Assembly: GCA_003956705.1 (NCBI GenBank)
Contig: QZCP01000235.1
Coordinates: forward strand, 150,702-214,701
Source: Brevipalpus yothersi
Lineage: Eukaryota; Arthropoda; Arachnida; Trombidiformes; Tenuipalpidae
Length of the DNA stretch: 64,000 bases
Direction: 5' to 3'
The position numbers and the translations under genes were made by a program. The notes under the pieces were generated by a model. It did not search any database. It saw only the letters and a list, made by a program, of their open reading frames with translations, and had not been told where the DNA came from. Every line of letters starts with the position of its first letter. Positions within the stretch are counted from its first letter, which is position 1. Positions 47,700 through 59,279 of this stretch are shown here, piece by piece.

Positions 47700-50030
47700 C
47701 CTGATCGCCCATGAAAAAGTTGCACACACACACACATCAGCAACACAAAGCAAATTTTTGGAGACTGAAAGCTTGAAAGTCCAGTGGAATGGAAGTCCTA
47801 AGGTGGCTCTTTTCACGGCATCCATACATAGTCTATCGGCTTGCAGGATCGATTGCCGTTTTCGGAGCCACAAAAAGGTACAAGCCAAAAGAAAGCGCGA
47901 TCTCATTTTGAAAAGGGAAAGATTAAAGATTTTGGTCTCTCTCTCTGTCCCGTTTTGAGGAATAAAAAGACCAGATTATGAAAAGTCTTCCTTTCACTCC
48001 TTTTGCGGTCTATCTCTTGTCCCAATGTATACCATCAATGATCACTACCACAGTGCCGATAATCTGGCTAGTAGTCGACTCTACCGATGAGATTGATGAT
48101 ACTATGGGATTTTCAATATACTATTCTATCCGCTCTTTTCGTTCAATGATAATCGATTTTCTTTCCTACATAATAGGACCTCTTCTTAATGACCACAAAT
48201 TTATCCTTCTGCATAATTCTTTGAGGATTTTCAATTCAATTTAAGCCTACTATTTTATTCTCCTAGGTTGCTCAGAGCAAGCCTTAAACCATAACCCTCC
48301 TTCTCTATTAGGCAACCCATATACAATATGGACCATTTTGTGGTCCGAGTAAGATTTTCTCTCAAAATCATCGGCTTGATATATCATCATCCACTAATCG
48401 TCTAGTTATACATGCATTCTGGAATACATCTCTTCTCTTCTCCCCTCTGAATGATGATTATATTTCGTGATAAAATTTACTCCGAATTCCGCTTCACTTG
48501 TCCAATGATCATCATGGATTCCCCAGAAGCAAGTTTTAAGGTTGCAAAAAAGCGTGATATATAGTAACCACTAATGTTGACAATGAATGTGTAGTAGTGA
48601 TAGTTGTACTGGTATTCAAAGATGGTAAGGAAAAGCTTTTTGATAGAAAATGAACACTATTTACTTTGATGAGGCTTCAGTGATTCAAACAAAATCAGCT
48701 GAAGATAATCTAAAAACATGTGAATCCTTAGCAAAAATATCGGATCAAATGTGGGAGAGAGGATAAAGCAAAATAGTGGAGGAGGAAAAAAAGATTTGCA
48801 ATTGAATCAATAAATCGGATGTGTATGTGAGCCTATTTCAGCCATTCCGATAGCTTTCAAAATCGATGAACTCTCCAAATAATATCTTGTATTATGGACA
48901 TCTAATGGAATCATTTGTAGTGCCTTTTTTCAATGGAGAGAGAGAGAGGAGAAGGAATAAATGAACGACTGGGAACTTGTTCATGAATATAACATTTGTA
49001 AGATGTCATCCAATTGACACGGATATTTGCTTTATCCAGTGTATCGGTTTACTGGATTCATGTTACTTGAGTTGATAACAAACACACTAGGGTAAGTGAG
49101 TTTTTCAGAATGATAAGACGTCAAAATACGCTTAGACACGTATAAACAGATATCGAATAAGATTAGACTTACCGAGTGGAACTTTTTTCTCTAGATAAAG
49201 TACTTCTCACGTAAGACAATGAGCTTGATGAAGAAATATTCTCACATTAACTTACGGGAAACTTGATTGAGATTCGTAAGGCTATCGATTAGCAATCTCA
49301 TTAGGTGTTCATGAGAATTCAGCTCCGAATTGGGCAGATAACTGATTCTGAATATTTTCTTGAAATCTGATGCCGAACATTAGTTTTTGAGTCTTGACCA
49401 GAGTTTATCAATTCGAGTTTATTTAGTTTTTCGAGTTTATCAAGAAAACTTCTGTCTATTCATTTCCAGATCATTTAGGATGGAATTGAAGGTTCTTACC
49501 ATTGGTCAATATGTGTGGATGCAAATGATGAAAGGATCAAGTGTTAACAATGATAGCGATTTTTAATCACCTTGAAATTACACACATTTTTTACAAATAT
49601 GATTCATGACACTATCCAAGTTCTTTACCAAGAAATCCTTTCACCAGCATATAAGTCTCTTTTGTGCATCTTTGCTAAGAAAATTTCTCCCTAATTTAGG
49701 ACCTCGAATTCGAACTAAGCAAAAAACATTCGCTCATCGCTTAAATATCTTTTTCAATAGCTCTTATCCGAAAAAAAGACTTTTTCTGATAATCAAGATT
49801 TTGGTAGTTTGCCATTCAGCATACACTTTTCTGATTGACTTTCTAGCTCTCTCAGAAAATGATTCACAATCATACACCACAGAGTGTATGTGTGTGGTTG
49901 ACCATTGTCAACATTCTTAAACGTCACATGCAGCTCAACAACGTGTTATGACAAGTCAAACGAAACACTCAGCACCACCAAAATCTTTAAGTGAACATCA
50001 CTTCATCTCATATAGTTCAATTCCAAAGAA
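44992..50030. other. Gene-free stretch of 5 kb between PLA2G6 and goosecoid
   Basis: No supported gene. Frames at 45624-45836, 47514-47906, 47978-48244 and 49606-49920 show no family resemblance, and the 47.5 kb one runs through a TC tract. It contains AAT and TC microsatellites and AT-rich DNA, and includes the 3' end of goosecoid. Confidence 0.6.
47632..47696. repeat. (CT)n microsatellite
   Basis: About 32 units, flanked by a short CA run at 47723-47735. Confidence 0.95.
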
Positions 50031-50730
50031 TCAATTGGATGAACACTTTGCGGCTGAGGAATAGAATGAAGTGGCACTCGAATTTGTTCCTATTGAGCCG
50101 TCTATTCGATGCTTTTCTTCTTCCTCTTTCTTCTGTTTTCGCCATTTCGCTCGCCTATTCTTGAACCAAACCTATTGTGGAAAGTGAGAGAGACAAGAGG
50201 AAGACAATCAAGTAAAAATCAAAAAGATGAGATCAAAATGTAAATTAGGTGCAAGTCAAAAATAGATTTCAAATCAAAATTGATCATTTTCTGGGGCAAT
50301 GAAAATGATGCACAGAGAATGAAGTTTCAGTCCAAAATTGGGAAGTTGATTCATTCTCCAATTTTTTTCAATACTTCAGATTCAATTGTGTATATAGCAT
50401 TTCCAGCTCTTAGCTCCCGATAATAGTGAGAGAGGGAGAGAAAAACTTTCACTTTTGTGTAAAAGACAGGCTTATTAACTTCTCAAGATCAACAAAACAC
50501 TATTATTGAAAAGAGCATCGTCCCTATCATCCATGAACACTTGATGATGATCACTTTCACCAGTCATCAGAGACTATAGTTTGCCCAGCTATTCAATAGG
50601 AGCGTAAACTTTGATGTTATCACTGATTCCTCGATCAAAGAGCCTATAAGCCAAACATCTGGCCACAAACATGAAGTGCTGAGGTCCTCTTCAGTTGAGC
50701 TCAGCGTCTATTATCTGACAGAAGAGAAGT

Positions 50731-50791
<61 letters not shown>

Positions 50792-52010
50792 AGGCACGAA
50801 CCTATATGGCCAAACTTTGATATGCTTTGAGAAATTCGAATGCTGAAAGCTCCTGAAGATAACAATCCTATGAAAGGTTGCAAAAAATTCAACATGTATG
50901 CTCACCGCTACAAGCATACTGGCCTGAGTTTGTCTCAGATTCTCTGGAAGAAAAGAATACCAGATTCTATTCTATCCAGAGAGGAGAAAAATTTTCATTT
51001 GATTGTGGAATACGAGATAAGATCTGCTAATATTCGATATGAGCAAGATACATAGTTCATAGATCGACTCTTGGACAACATATCGATGGTCAAGAGAACA
51101 TGCGGGACCTCACACACATTGTGTACGGATGTGGTCAATGGTCAATGTATAGCGATAATCTTCGGTGACAGTGAGAAAAGGTTGAAGAATAGATAGGTTT
51201 AAGTTTCGATACTGAAGAAACATTCGAAGAATCGATAAGGAACACGGATAAGCTGAATAATCCAATAAGTCGAAGATAAAAGAGCAAGGAGCAGATAAAA
51301 GAGTGAGATATTCTCTCTTTTGCTTCGAGTATGGGTATCGTTGACGGGATCAGTCATACACACAATTTTTCGCCCAATCACAACCAATTTGGGAGACTAT
51401 TGGACACAAATAATAGTCTATTTATTCTCAGTAAGCGGTCATACTTTCGAATAAACCCTAGAAAAGGATAGTCGAAAAAAGGTTCTCTACCGACTGGATT
51501 TTTGGAGGCTTTGCTATTGTATTCCCAATAGGCTGATACACTCATTCAGATGTAGTCTGGTGAGAAGAGAAAAATAGCCTCTCTACTTTGGGTGACTTCA
51601 CAATTGAGTGGAACTCTTGCCTTATGGTTAACAAAATCGTCAAGAGTAGAATATTGGACAGGTCAATAGGCTTCACAAAATTGAGATTTGTTCAAAGAAA
51701 AAGATAGAGAGAGCGAGCTAAGTTTAATTGGATTTTTCACTCATGAACCAATTTTTAACACGCATACCAAGAATATATGATTATTGGTCAAAGATGATTG
51801 GAAAGCATAAGAGTAGAAATGATATTGTACTTTCATGATGAATGATATTGATCCCTGGAAGTAGAAGTACAGTGTGATTTCGAATAGTCTGTGAGGAACA
51901 AGAGAATGATTTGTCCCACCAAGAGGATGGGATTCAGAAACTTCTCACACAGAATTGTTCATATTAAAATCAAGAGGACTAAAAGTACTATTCAATTATG
52001 TGGCTTCTCT

Positions 52011-52051
<41 letters not shown>

Positions 52052-52193
52052 GTTTGCCGATTTCCTGGATTCTTCTCTTGATCCGCGTCAGAAAGAACAG
52101 TTTAACAGAATATCGGTGAACTGTTTGCCTCTAATCCAGTATAGCATAAACATCGAACAGGCAAGTCCGATAGGATGGATTAAGATGATTCTT

Positions 52194-52260
<67 letters not shown>

Positions 52261-52729
52261 TCCAGAGTCTTTTGGCAGCCGAATGATCTGATTCGAATTG
52301 AATGGAAACACACAAGTTGCTGAAGACAGGAAACAATCAGCCCACTGGCAGACCAAATGCACATCCAACATTGGCCGCGTGAACACAGTGGAATCGGTAG
52401 CTTGAGAGGAATAAATCGAACAGAACCTTTTCGGGCTGCTGTTCACTTATAAGCTCTTGTATACGGATTATTTACCATTCTAGCATATATTTATATATAT
52501 ATTTCTTCAGGCAAGCTTCATAATAGAACAAGACCACAATCAAATCCTACTAATTCGATGCTATTCAACGATTTGTGAAATGTGCTTTTGTCTGCCTCCT
52601 TTTGTGCATTTTCAACTCCCTCTCCACGGTATCGAAACGATTACAAGAATATTGATAAAAAGAAATATTGACTAGTTGCCTAATCGGGGAGGTTTGATCA
52701 GTCTATCCTGATCAAGATGAGAGGAGAAT

Positions 52730-52807
<78 letters not shown>

Positions 52808-54904
52808 GCCAAGTTTTTATGATTTTAATAGCCAAAAAAGTCTTACCTCAACTCTCTCCTCTTTCAGATCAACTCGAAGAGCCAATTCTTCGCGAAGTAA
52901 TACATCCGGATATTGTGTTTTTTGGAATACATTTTCCAAATGTTCCAATTGTTCTTCAGTGTATATAGTTCGATGGCGACGCTTGCGTTTTTGACCATTG
53001 GTCAGTGTGAAGGATGAAATGAAAGCAGCAGCAGCGGCAGCCGCTGATGTAGATGAATGATGGTGATGGTGGTGATGAGGAGAAGCGAATAGATTACAAT
53101 TGGAATGCATATAATTGAGTGGACGAGACAATGTATCATTCAATATTGATGGACATGAATCGAAAAAGTAGGCATAATTTTCTGTAAGATAGAATATAAA
53201 AAAGATAAATTATCAGTAAAGTATTCAGTTCTGTTTATTGAGAAATTGGCAAGAAATAGTCTCATAAGTTTCCTGTGTATAGTTACAAATGTATTGAAAA
53301 GTGTACTCTTTGAGCATTCAGAGTAAGATGATTTGGCATTACTTTTAATGGCAAAAGTTTTCAATTAAGTGAATCCAAACAAGTTTCAATCTTCAAGCGG
53401 AACTAATGGATGGCCAACGTGATGCTTAGGCAAAGAGAAAGAAAGAGAAAGAGAGAGAATTCTGGGAACTATAAGCACTTGGATTCTCTGTTTGATGAAG
53501 GAATTGAGCATCATAATCGTGTACTAAAACATTTTGCTTCAAATGGATGGCTTCATAAAAGTTATTTCTTATGAAATAGTCTTCAAAGTATTGATGATTA
53601 AAGATTGTTTCTTCATATATTACTAAGACTAATTAGTTTTTGAGCTCATATCAAGCTTATATTTATATATTTCTTTATATTTGACATAAGAACTTGGCTG
53701 ATTGAAGAGAGGTCTATTGGCAAATAGAGGAGCTTGAATAAGTCGATAACAAAGTCTCATCCAAGGTTTGTTGAATAATTTGTGTTCCAATGAGCAATCA
53801 AAGGCAGTGGTGATGAATAAGAAGAAAAATGAACTAATCTATCTTGTTGCTTCAAACATTATTAGTATCATGAAAATATATTATCAACCATAGATCATAC
53901 CCTAAATCTGTTAATCATAAGCTTTCTTGACCAACTAGAAAGTATAGAATTAATTCTTGAAAATAATCCCACATCTTTCCCTAATTAACCCAGTTTTCTT
54001 GTCCCAGAAAACTAGTTGAGCTACCATAAATCAGCTCTCACTAGACAAAATCGGATGTCTTTGGCAGGTATCAACAAAAATTTTCTCATGAAAAGCACGT
54101 TTATCTTAATCACATGTACCATGCATTTAGTTCTTATTTTCACCATAAGTTTACTCTATATTTTTATTCACACATAATCAATTGAGCTCTTGTTGATCAC
54201 AAATTCTTCCTCAAGAATCAACTTCCCGTCATGCTTCTCTTGATCCATCAGATTATCTGGGAAATCTGATGATCTGAGCCCAAGCTGATCTTGAGTGGCT
54301 TGTTTTTTTCACGAATTGCTAGCAAAAGTTTAATCAACATAGGACTGTATTACTCACCAGGAAGAGAATCTTTGACAAAGAAAGAAGGTGATAAATGTCC
54401 CTTTAGCCATGGGTATGTGAAAGGATATTGTTGAAGACAGGGTTGAGATGTTGGAAAATCTTGATTTCGTGAGAATTCCTTACTCAAATGACGATTCGAT
54501 GTATCACCATCAATCGATGAACATGATAAGTGGCCTGTATCGCGAGTCATCGCTTGACCACATGAAAAATTGTTGTTGCCATTATTACTGATAGAATTTG
54601 ATTCATTCTTCACTGGACTATGGGATATCTTCTTAGCACGATCCGGAATGTTCAAATTTGAACTCTCAAGATTTGCATCACTCTGATCAGTGCGATTGAT
54701 GGCTAACAATCGACTGATTCCAAATGATAATGGCTTGTGTTTGCTTTTCTCAATCAACGGTACACCTTTTCGACCTATCTTTATACCATCGATGATGGAA
54801 CTCTTCTCATCCTCTGTACCATTCGATAGAGACTCTTCGGACATGGCCGATTCACTGGAAGCATTTGAACAATAACTATTGCGAGAACTTGGACGCTTTT
54901 TCAT
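50031..54904 (-). CDS. GSC: Goosecoid-type homeobox transcription factor
   Basis: Goosecoid is a paired-like homeodomain repressor of axis and head patterning. Exons 54904-54358, 53181-52847 and 50171-50031 join in phase across introns of 1,176 and 2,675 bp, encoding 340 residues. The homeodomain spans residues 249-308, with Arg253 (position 5), Leu264 (16), Phe268 (20), Trp296 (48), Lys298 (50) and Asn299 (51). Lys50 and the RKRRHRTIYTEEQLEHLENV start place it in the goosecoid class. The last intron splits the homeobox directly before VWFKNRRAKWR. An engrailed-homology repressor motif, FGISRLL (residues 61-67), is the expected Groucho-binding site. Poly-His and poly-Ala runs precede the homeodomain. 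The C-terminal tail is short and basic. The start is the first ATG of exon 1. It is divergent from RTCB. Confidence 0.93.
50734..50790. repeat. (AG)n microsatellite
   Basis: About 28 units in the goosecoid intron. Confidence 0.95.
52016..52048. repeat. (AG)n microsatellite, left arm
   Basis: About 16 units. The opposed TC tract at 52197-52254 lies 148 bp away. Confidence 0.95.
52197..52254. repeat. (TC)n microsatellite, right arm
   Basis: About 29 units, opposite in orientation to the AG tract at 52016-52048. Confidence 0.95.
52733..52801. repeat. (GA)n microsatellite next to the homeobox exon
   Basis: About 34 units, ending 45 bp before the 5' splice site of the homeobox exon. Confidence 0.95.
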
Positions 54905-55876
54905 GATGATGAAATATTCGAAACACTCGAATTCACGTAATTTGAGTTGGGCAAGTGATTGCTGATCACAAAGTAAGAGATTGATTTAAACGCAATCAGC
55001 AAAGATGTAAAATTCGAATACTCGAAATTGAATTCTAGGACCAACAAAGACCTCACCTTCCATAAACTATGAAAAAGAGCGAGAAAAAAGATTTCAACAA
55101 GAATTTGTGATCTTGCTCATTTGATGTGCCTTCAATAGTGAGCGAATGCATCTGTAAGACCGCCCAGTAGGAGGGATCATCACTTCACAGTTAGAGACTA
55201 AAGGAGGCTGGCTCATCTGTGAGTGGCTGAATATATTATTGGTGAAATGAGAGAGAAGTTTCGAATGGCTCATTAAATGATGGTTGAGAGGAGAAAAAAA
55301 GGAACAATAAGTTATCAATATGATAAAATTACTTTCGATTGAATTCTCTGAATAATTCTTCCAAAAACAGAGTATTCCGATTTTAACAGACAAAGTGGCC
55401 AAAGTCGATTTTAGCGATTCATAAAAGCTTCAATTTGTGTAATCATTCCAAAAGAGAATAAAATGTAAAACCTCGCTCCATTCAGTTTCGACATATTTCT
55501 CACTAACCAGCTGCTTCGATTCATTATGATTATCTTGGTAAATCAAGATATTCCCAAAATTGAATGTTCGAAACTTGTCAGAATTGAAGATGAGAATTGA
55601 ACAAGATTTAAGAATCCAAGCCGACTACCACATAGACCGCAGTATGGCAGCACGTGATTTGTTGACATTTTTTGCTCTCAAAAAAGCCGAAAAAAAAGCA
55701 TGTAATAACAAGTGGTGATGTAAGACTTCATCAGTAAACTTGATTGTTTTAATTTTGATAACCTATTAAGTTGATTGACAACTTGTCATCCTTCAATATT
55801 GATGTACTGTGAATCATTTTTTTGTACCTTGGTTGAGTGTCCGATTGGCAGCTAGACACAGGCTTGTTGTGAAAAG

Positions 55877-57397
55877 ATGGGTGTTCGTTCTTTTGAAGAG
55901 GAAATCAAGTTCCTCGAAAAAGTTTCACCAAACACTTGGGCCATCAAGAAGGGTTTCGTTCCCAACATGAATGTGGAGGGAATATTTTATGTCAATGAAA
56001 ATTTGGAAAAACTTATGTTCGAGGAACTTAAAAATGCTTCCCGTCCCGGTATGGCTGGTGGCTTTTTGCCGGCAGTAAAACAAATTGGTAATGTTGCTGC
56101 GTTACCAGGAATTGTTAACAAATCTATTGGTCTTCCCGATGTCCATTCTGGGTATGGCTTTGCAATCGGTAATATGGCAGCATTTGACATGGAAGATCCG
56201 AAATCGATCATATCTCCTGGTGGTGTTGGTTTCGATATCAATTGTGGTGTACGTTTGGTGCGAACTAATTTGATGGAAAAAGATGTCCAACCATTGAAAG
56301 AGGATATTGCTCAAAGCATGTTCGATCATATTCCCGTTGGTGTTGGATCAAAAGGAATCATTCCAATGAATGCCCATGATCTTGAAGAAGCTCTGGAAAT
56401 GGGAATGGACTGGAGTCTTCGTGAAGGCTATGCGTGGGCTGAGGACAAAGAGCACTGTGAAGAGTATGGTCGTATGTTGAATGCCGATCCTGGTAAGGTG
56501 TCTTTGAAGGCCAAGAAAAGAGGTCTTCCACAATTAGGAACTCTCGGTGCTGGTAACCATTATGCAGAGATTCAAGTGGTAGAGGAAATTTTCAACAAAC
56601 AAAATGCTGCCAAAATGGGCATCGAAACATGTGACCAAGTTTGTATCATGATACACTCGGGATCTCGAGGCTTTGGGCATCAAGTGGCAACCGATGCACT
56701 ACTTGCAATGGAAAAAGCAATGAAAAGAGATAAAATTGAAGTCAATGATCGACAGCTAGCATGTGCTTACATCAATAGTCAAGAAGGTCAAGATTACTTG
56801 AAATCAATGTCAGCAGCGGCCAATTTTGCATGGGTCAATCGAAGTTCGATGACTTTCTTGACTCGACAAGCGTTCGCAAAAACATTCAAAACAACTCCGG
56901 ACGACTTGGATATGCAAGTTATTTATGACGTCTCTCACAACATAGCCAAAATGGAAAAGCATTTGGTTGGTGGAAAGGAGCGTACTTTGATGGTTCATCG
57001 GAAAGGATCGACTAGAGCTTTTCCTCCACACCATCCATTGATTCCAGTTGATTACCAACTTACCGGTCAGCCTGTCTTGATCGGTGGCACGATGGGTACC
57101 TGCTCATATGTACTTACTGGGACAGAGAAAGGAATGGACCAAACCTTCGGAACCACATGCCATGGTGCTGGACGAGCATTATCAAGAGCAAAATCTCGTC
57201 GTGAGCTATCTTATCAAGATGTTTTAGATAAACTTGCTTCCAAAGGTATTTCAATACGAGTTGCATCACCCAAACTTGTGATGGAAGAAGCTCCAGAATC
57301 CTACAAAAATGTTACAGACGTGGTGGATACTTGCCATTCAGTTGGTATCAGCGCTAAATGCTTCAAATTGCGGCCTATTGCCGTGATAAAGGGTTGA
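55877..57397 (+). CDS. RTCB: RNA-splicing ligase RtcB
   Basis: RTCB is the catalytic subunit of the tRNA ligase complex; it joins 2',3'-cyclic phosphate and 5'-OH ends in tRNA splicing and in the XBP1 branch of the unfolded protein response. A single-exon frame encodes 506 residues against 505 in human. All family blocks are present in order: GLPDVHSGYGFAIGNMAAFD, SPGGVGFDINCGVRLVRTN with metal-binding Cys123, GTLGAGNHYAEIQVVEEI, IHSGSRGFGHQVATD, HRKGSTRAFPPHHPLIP, GGTMGTCSYVLTGT, and FGTTCHGAGRALSR with the guanylylated His429. The C-terminal SAKCFKLRPIAVIKG is intact. Nothing is missing, so the enzyme should be active. The start is the first ATG, in a purine-rich context. It is divergent from goosecoid and precedes SNRNP40 on the same strand. 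Confidence 0.99.
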   Translation: MGVRSFEEEIKFLEKVSPNTWAIKKGFVPNMNVEGIFYVNENLEKLMFEELKNASRPGMAGGFLPAVKQIGNVAALPGIVNKSIGLPDVHSGYGFAIGNMAAFDMEDPKSIISPGGVGFDINCGVRLVRTNLMEKDVQPLKEDIAQSMFDHIPVGVGSKGIIPMNAHDLEEALEMGMDWSLREGYAWAEDKEHCEEYGRMLNADPGKVSLKAKKRGLPQLGTLGAGNHYAEIQVVEEIFNKQNAAKMGIETCDQVCIMIHSGSRGFGHQVATDALLAMEKAMKRDKIEVNDRQLACAYINSQEGQDYLKSMSAAANFAWVNRSSMTFLTRQAFAKTFKTTPDDLDMQVIYDVSHNIAKMEKHLVGGKERTLMVHRKGSTRAFPPHHPLIPVDYQLTGQPVLIGGTMGTCSYVLTGTEKGMDQTFGTTCHGAGRALSRAKSRRELSYQDVLDKLASKGISIRVASPKLVMEEAPESYKNVTDVVDTCHSVGISAKCFKLRPIAVIKG

Positions 57398-58214
57398 AAG
57401 TCATCACTAAAGTAGAACCTATCCAATATTTGTAAATATTGATTCAAAGAATTGAATCTAAAATCTAAAATTTGGAAGCCGAATTAAATCTTTTTGTGCA
57501 GTTTGTATGCAGAATGTCTATCACTTGATAAGTTGAACAGATGAAAAAGATCATGAGCTTTATTGGTATTCTTATAGTTTGAAAGATGAGAATAACCTGA
57601 ATATTTTTCTATCAAACACCAGAACAATTAAGCCGCAATTAATTAAAAAATTTTGGAGGCCGTCATAAGCTGGATCTTATTCTCATGAAATGGGTTGACT
57701 TTCCAATGATTATTATTATAATCTTTGCTGCCAATCGATGGAAATCGTGAATCAAAAGTTGACAGTTTTATCAAATCATCAAATTTCGAGGTATCAGTAA
57801 AGTGATCTGACAATTGTGAGCATTAGAACTTTTCTCGAAAAATTTTCGATTATGAGAAGCGCCATCTTATTTTGCCGAAAACAGTTAATTTTTGCACAAA
57901 ATTTTGTTTTGTTTTGAGAACTTTTGAATTCTCATGTGTTCAATCATCAAGTTGATTATGATTGATAATTAAACTAACCATCAGTTTAGTTTGCTTATTG
58001 TCCTGCAACAACCAAATTGATCGTGTCCATGACGTGAATATTGATGAGGTACTGATACGTGTGTTTCAAGATTGGTATTAAGAATCTGGTGTAAATTTTT
58101 GCTGCACTTTCGGATCGCTTGATCAAATCGATTCAATCAACTGATAATAATATAACAATAATATTCGCGTGTGGAATTCCAATAGCCTGTTGAGAGGAAA
58201 AACAATTAATAGCG

Positions 58215-59279
58215 ATGGCTAAAAGACCAAACGATGATTTTTACATGTCTGGTGGAGCTTTGGTTGCTGTTCCACAGAAAAAGATTCGAAACGAGCTTAT
58301 GCCAAGTTCGATTGATGACAATCGAAACAAAGCAGTTGTTGAAGGTGGACCGCCGCGAACTTCTTCTCTCCAAGCGCCAATCATGCAACTAACTGGTCAT
58401 CAAGGAGAAGTGTATTCATGTAAATTTCATCCTGATGGTAAAACTATCGTCTCTGGTGGACATGATAGACAATTGTTCTTTTGGAAAGTCTATGGTGATT
58501 GTGAAAATACTGCCGCTCTGATTGCTCACAAAGGTTCCATTTTAGATGTACAATTTTCGGCCGATGGCAATATTTTGTTCTCTGCCAGTACTGATAAGAC
58601 AATATGCATGTGGGACACTCCAACTTTACAGAGGATCAAGAAATTGAAAGGACACTCTGGTATAGTTAACTCATGTCATGTATCTAAAAGAGGCCCTCAA
58701 ATGTTGTGTAGTGGTGGTGATGATCGCAATTTAAAGATTTGGGATTTGCGTACACGAAAAGAAACCCAAAATTTCAAAGACGAGTATCAAATATTAGCCG
58801 TTACATTCAATGAAAATTCTGACCAAGTAATTTATGGAGGTATAGATAATTTGATTAAAGTATACGACTTGAGGAAAGGTGCCATTTTATATTCAATGGC
58901 TGGACATCTCGACTCTATCACTGGATTGGCATCTAGTCCAGATGGATCTTTTGTGCTCTCTAATTCAATGGACAGTACTCTCCGTATTTGGGATATTAGA
59001 CCTTTCGCTCCTCAAGAGCGATGTACCAAAGCATTCCAGGGACATCAGCATAATTTTGAAAAAAATTTGCTTCGTTGTAGCTGGTCCCCCGATGGAACAA
59101 AAATTTCTGCTGGCTCAGCAGATCGTCATGTATACATTTGGGATACTCACTACCGGCATATTTTGTATAAGCTACCTGGACATCATGGTTCTGTGAATGA
59201 AGTTGTTTTCCATCCAAATGAGCCAATAATTTTATCTTGTTCCAGTGATAAAGACTTATATTTAGGTGAAATAGAGTAA
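58215..59279 (+). CDS. SNRNP40: U5 snRNP 40 kDa WD40 protein
   Basis: SNRNP40 is a WD40 propeller protein of the U5 snRNP, sitting on PRPF8 in the spliceosome. A single-exon frame encodes 354 residues (357 in human). The N-terminal tail (MAKRPNDDFYM...LQAPIMQLTGH) matches the family. Seven WD repeats follow from about residue 58 to the end, seen in GHQGEVYSCKFHPDGKTIVS, LFSASTDKTICMWD, CSGGDDRNLKIWDLR, VIYGGIDNLIKVYDLRKG, SNSMDSTLRIWDIRPFAP, KNLLRCSWSPDGTKISAGSA and HHGSVNEVVFHPNEPIILS. The end SDKDLYLGEIE also matches the family. The start is the first ATG. RTCB lies upstream in the same direction, 817 bp away. Confidence 0.98.
   Translation: MAKRPNDDFYMSGGALVAVPQKKIRNELMPSSIDDNRNKAVVEGGPPRTSSLQAPIMQLTGHQGEVYSCKFHPDGKTIVSGGHDRQLFFWKVYGDCENTAALIAHKGSILDVQFSADGNILFSASTDKTICMWDTPTLQRIKKLKGHSGIVNSCHVSKRGPQMLCSGGDDRNLKIWDLRTRKETQNFKDEYQILAVTFNENSDQVIYGGIDNLIKVYDLRKGAILYSMAGHLDSITGLASSPDGSFVLSNSMDSTLRIWDIRPFAPQERCTKAFQGHQHNFEKNLLRCSWSPDGTKISAGSADRHVYIWDTHYRHILYKLPGHHGSVNEVVFHPNEPIILSCSSDKDLYLGEIE

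Larger units (their letters stand above)
50172..52846 (-). other. Long intron inside the goosecoid homeobox
   Basis: 2,675 bp with GTAAGA donor and a TAG acceptor. It holds four GA/TC tracts (50734-50790, 52016-52048, 52197-52254, 52733-52801), two of them forming an opposed pair, and no recognisable gene. The long intron is a plausible place for cis-regulatory elements. Confidence 0.75.

Noticed and set aside
47514..47906. 130-codon minus-strand frame
   Set aside because: Spans the CT tract at 47632-47696; the residues on either side do not resemble a known protein.
55094..55402. 102-codon minus-strand frame between goosecoid and RTCB
   Set aside because: No homology or clear start context; more likely part of the divergent promoter region.
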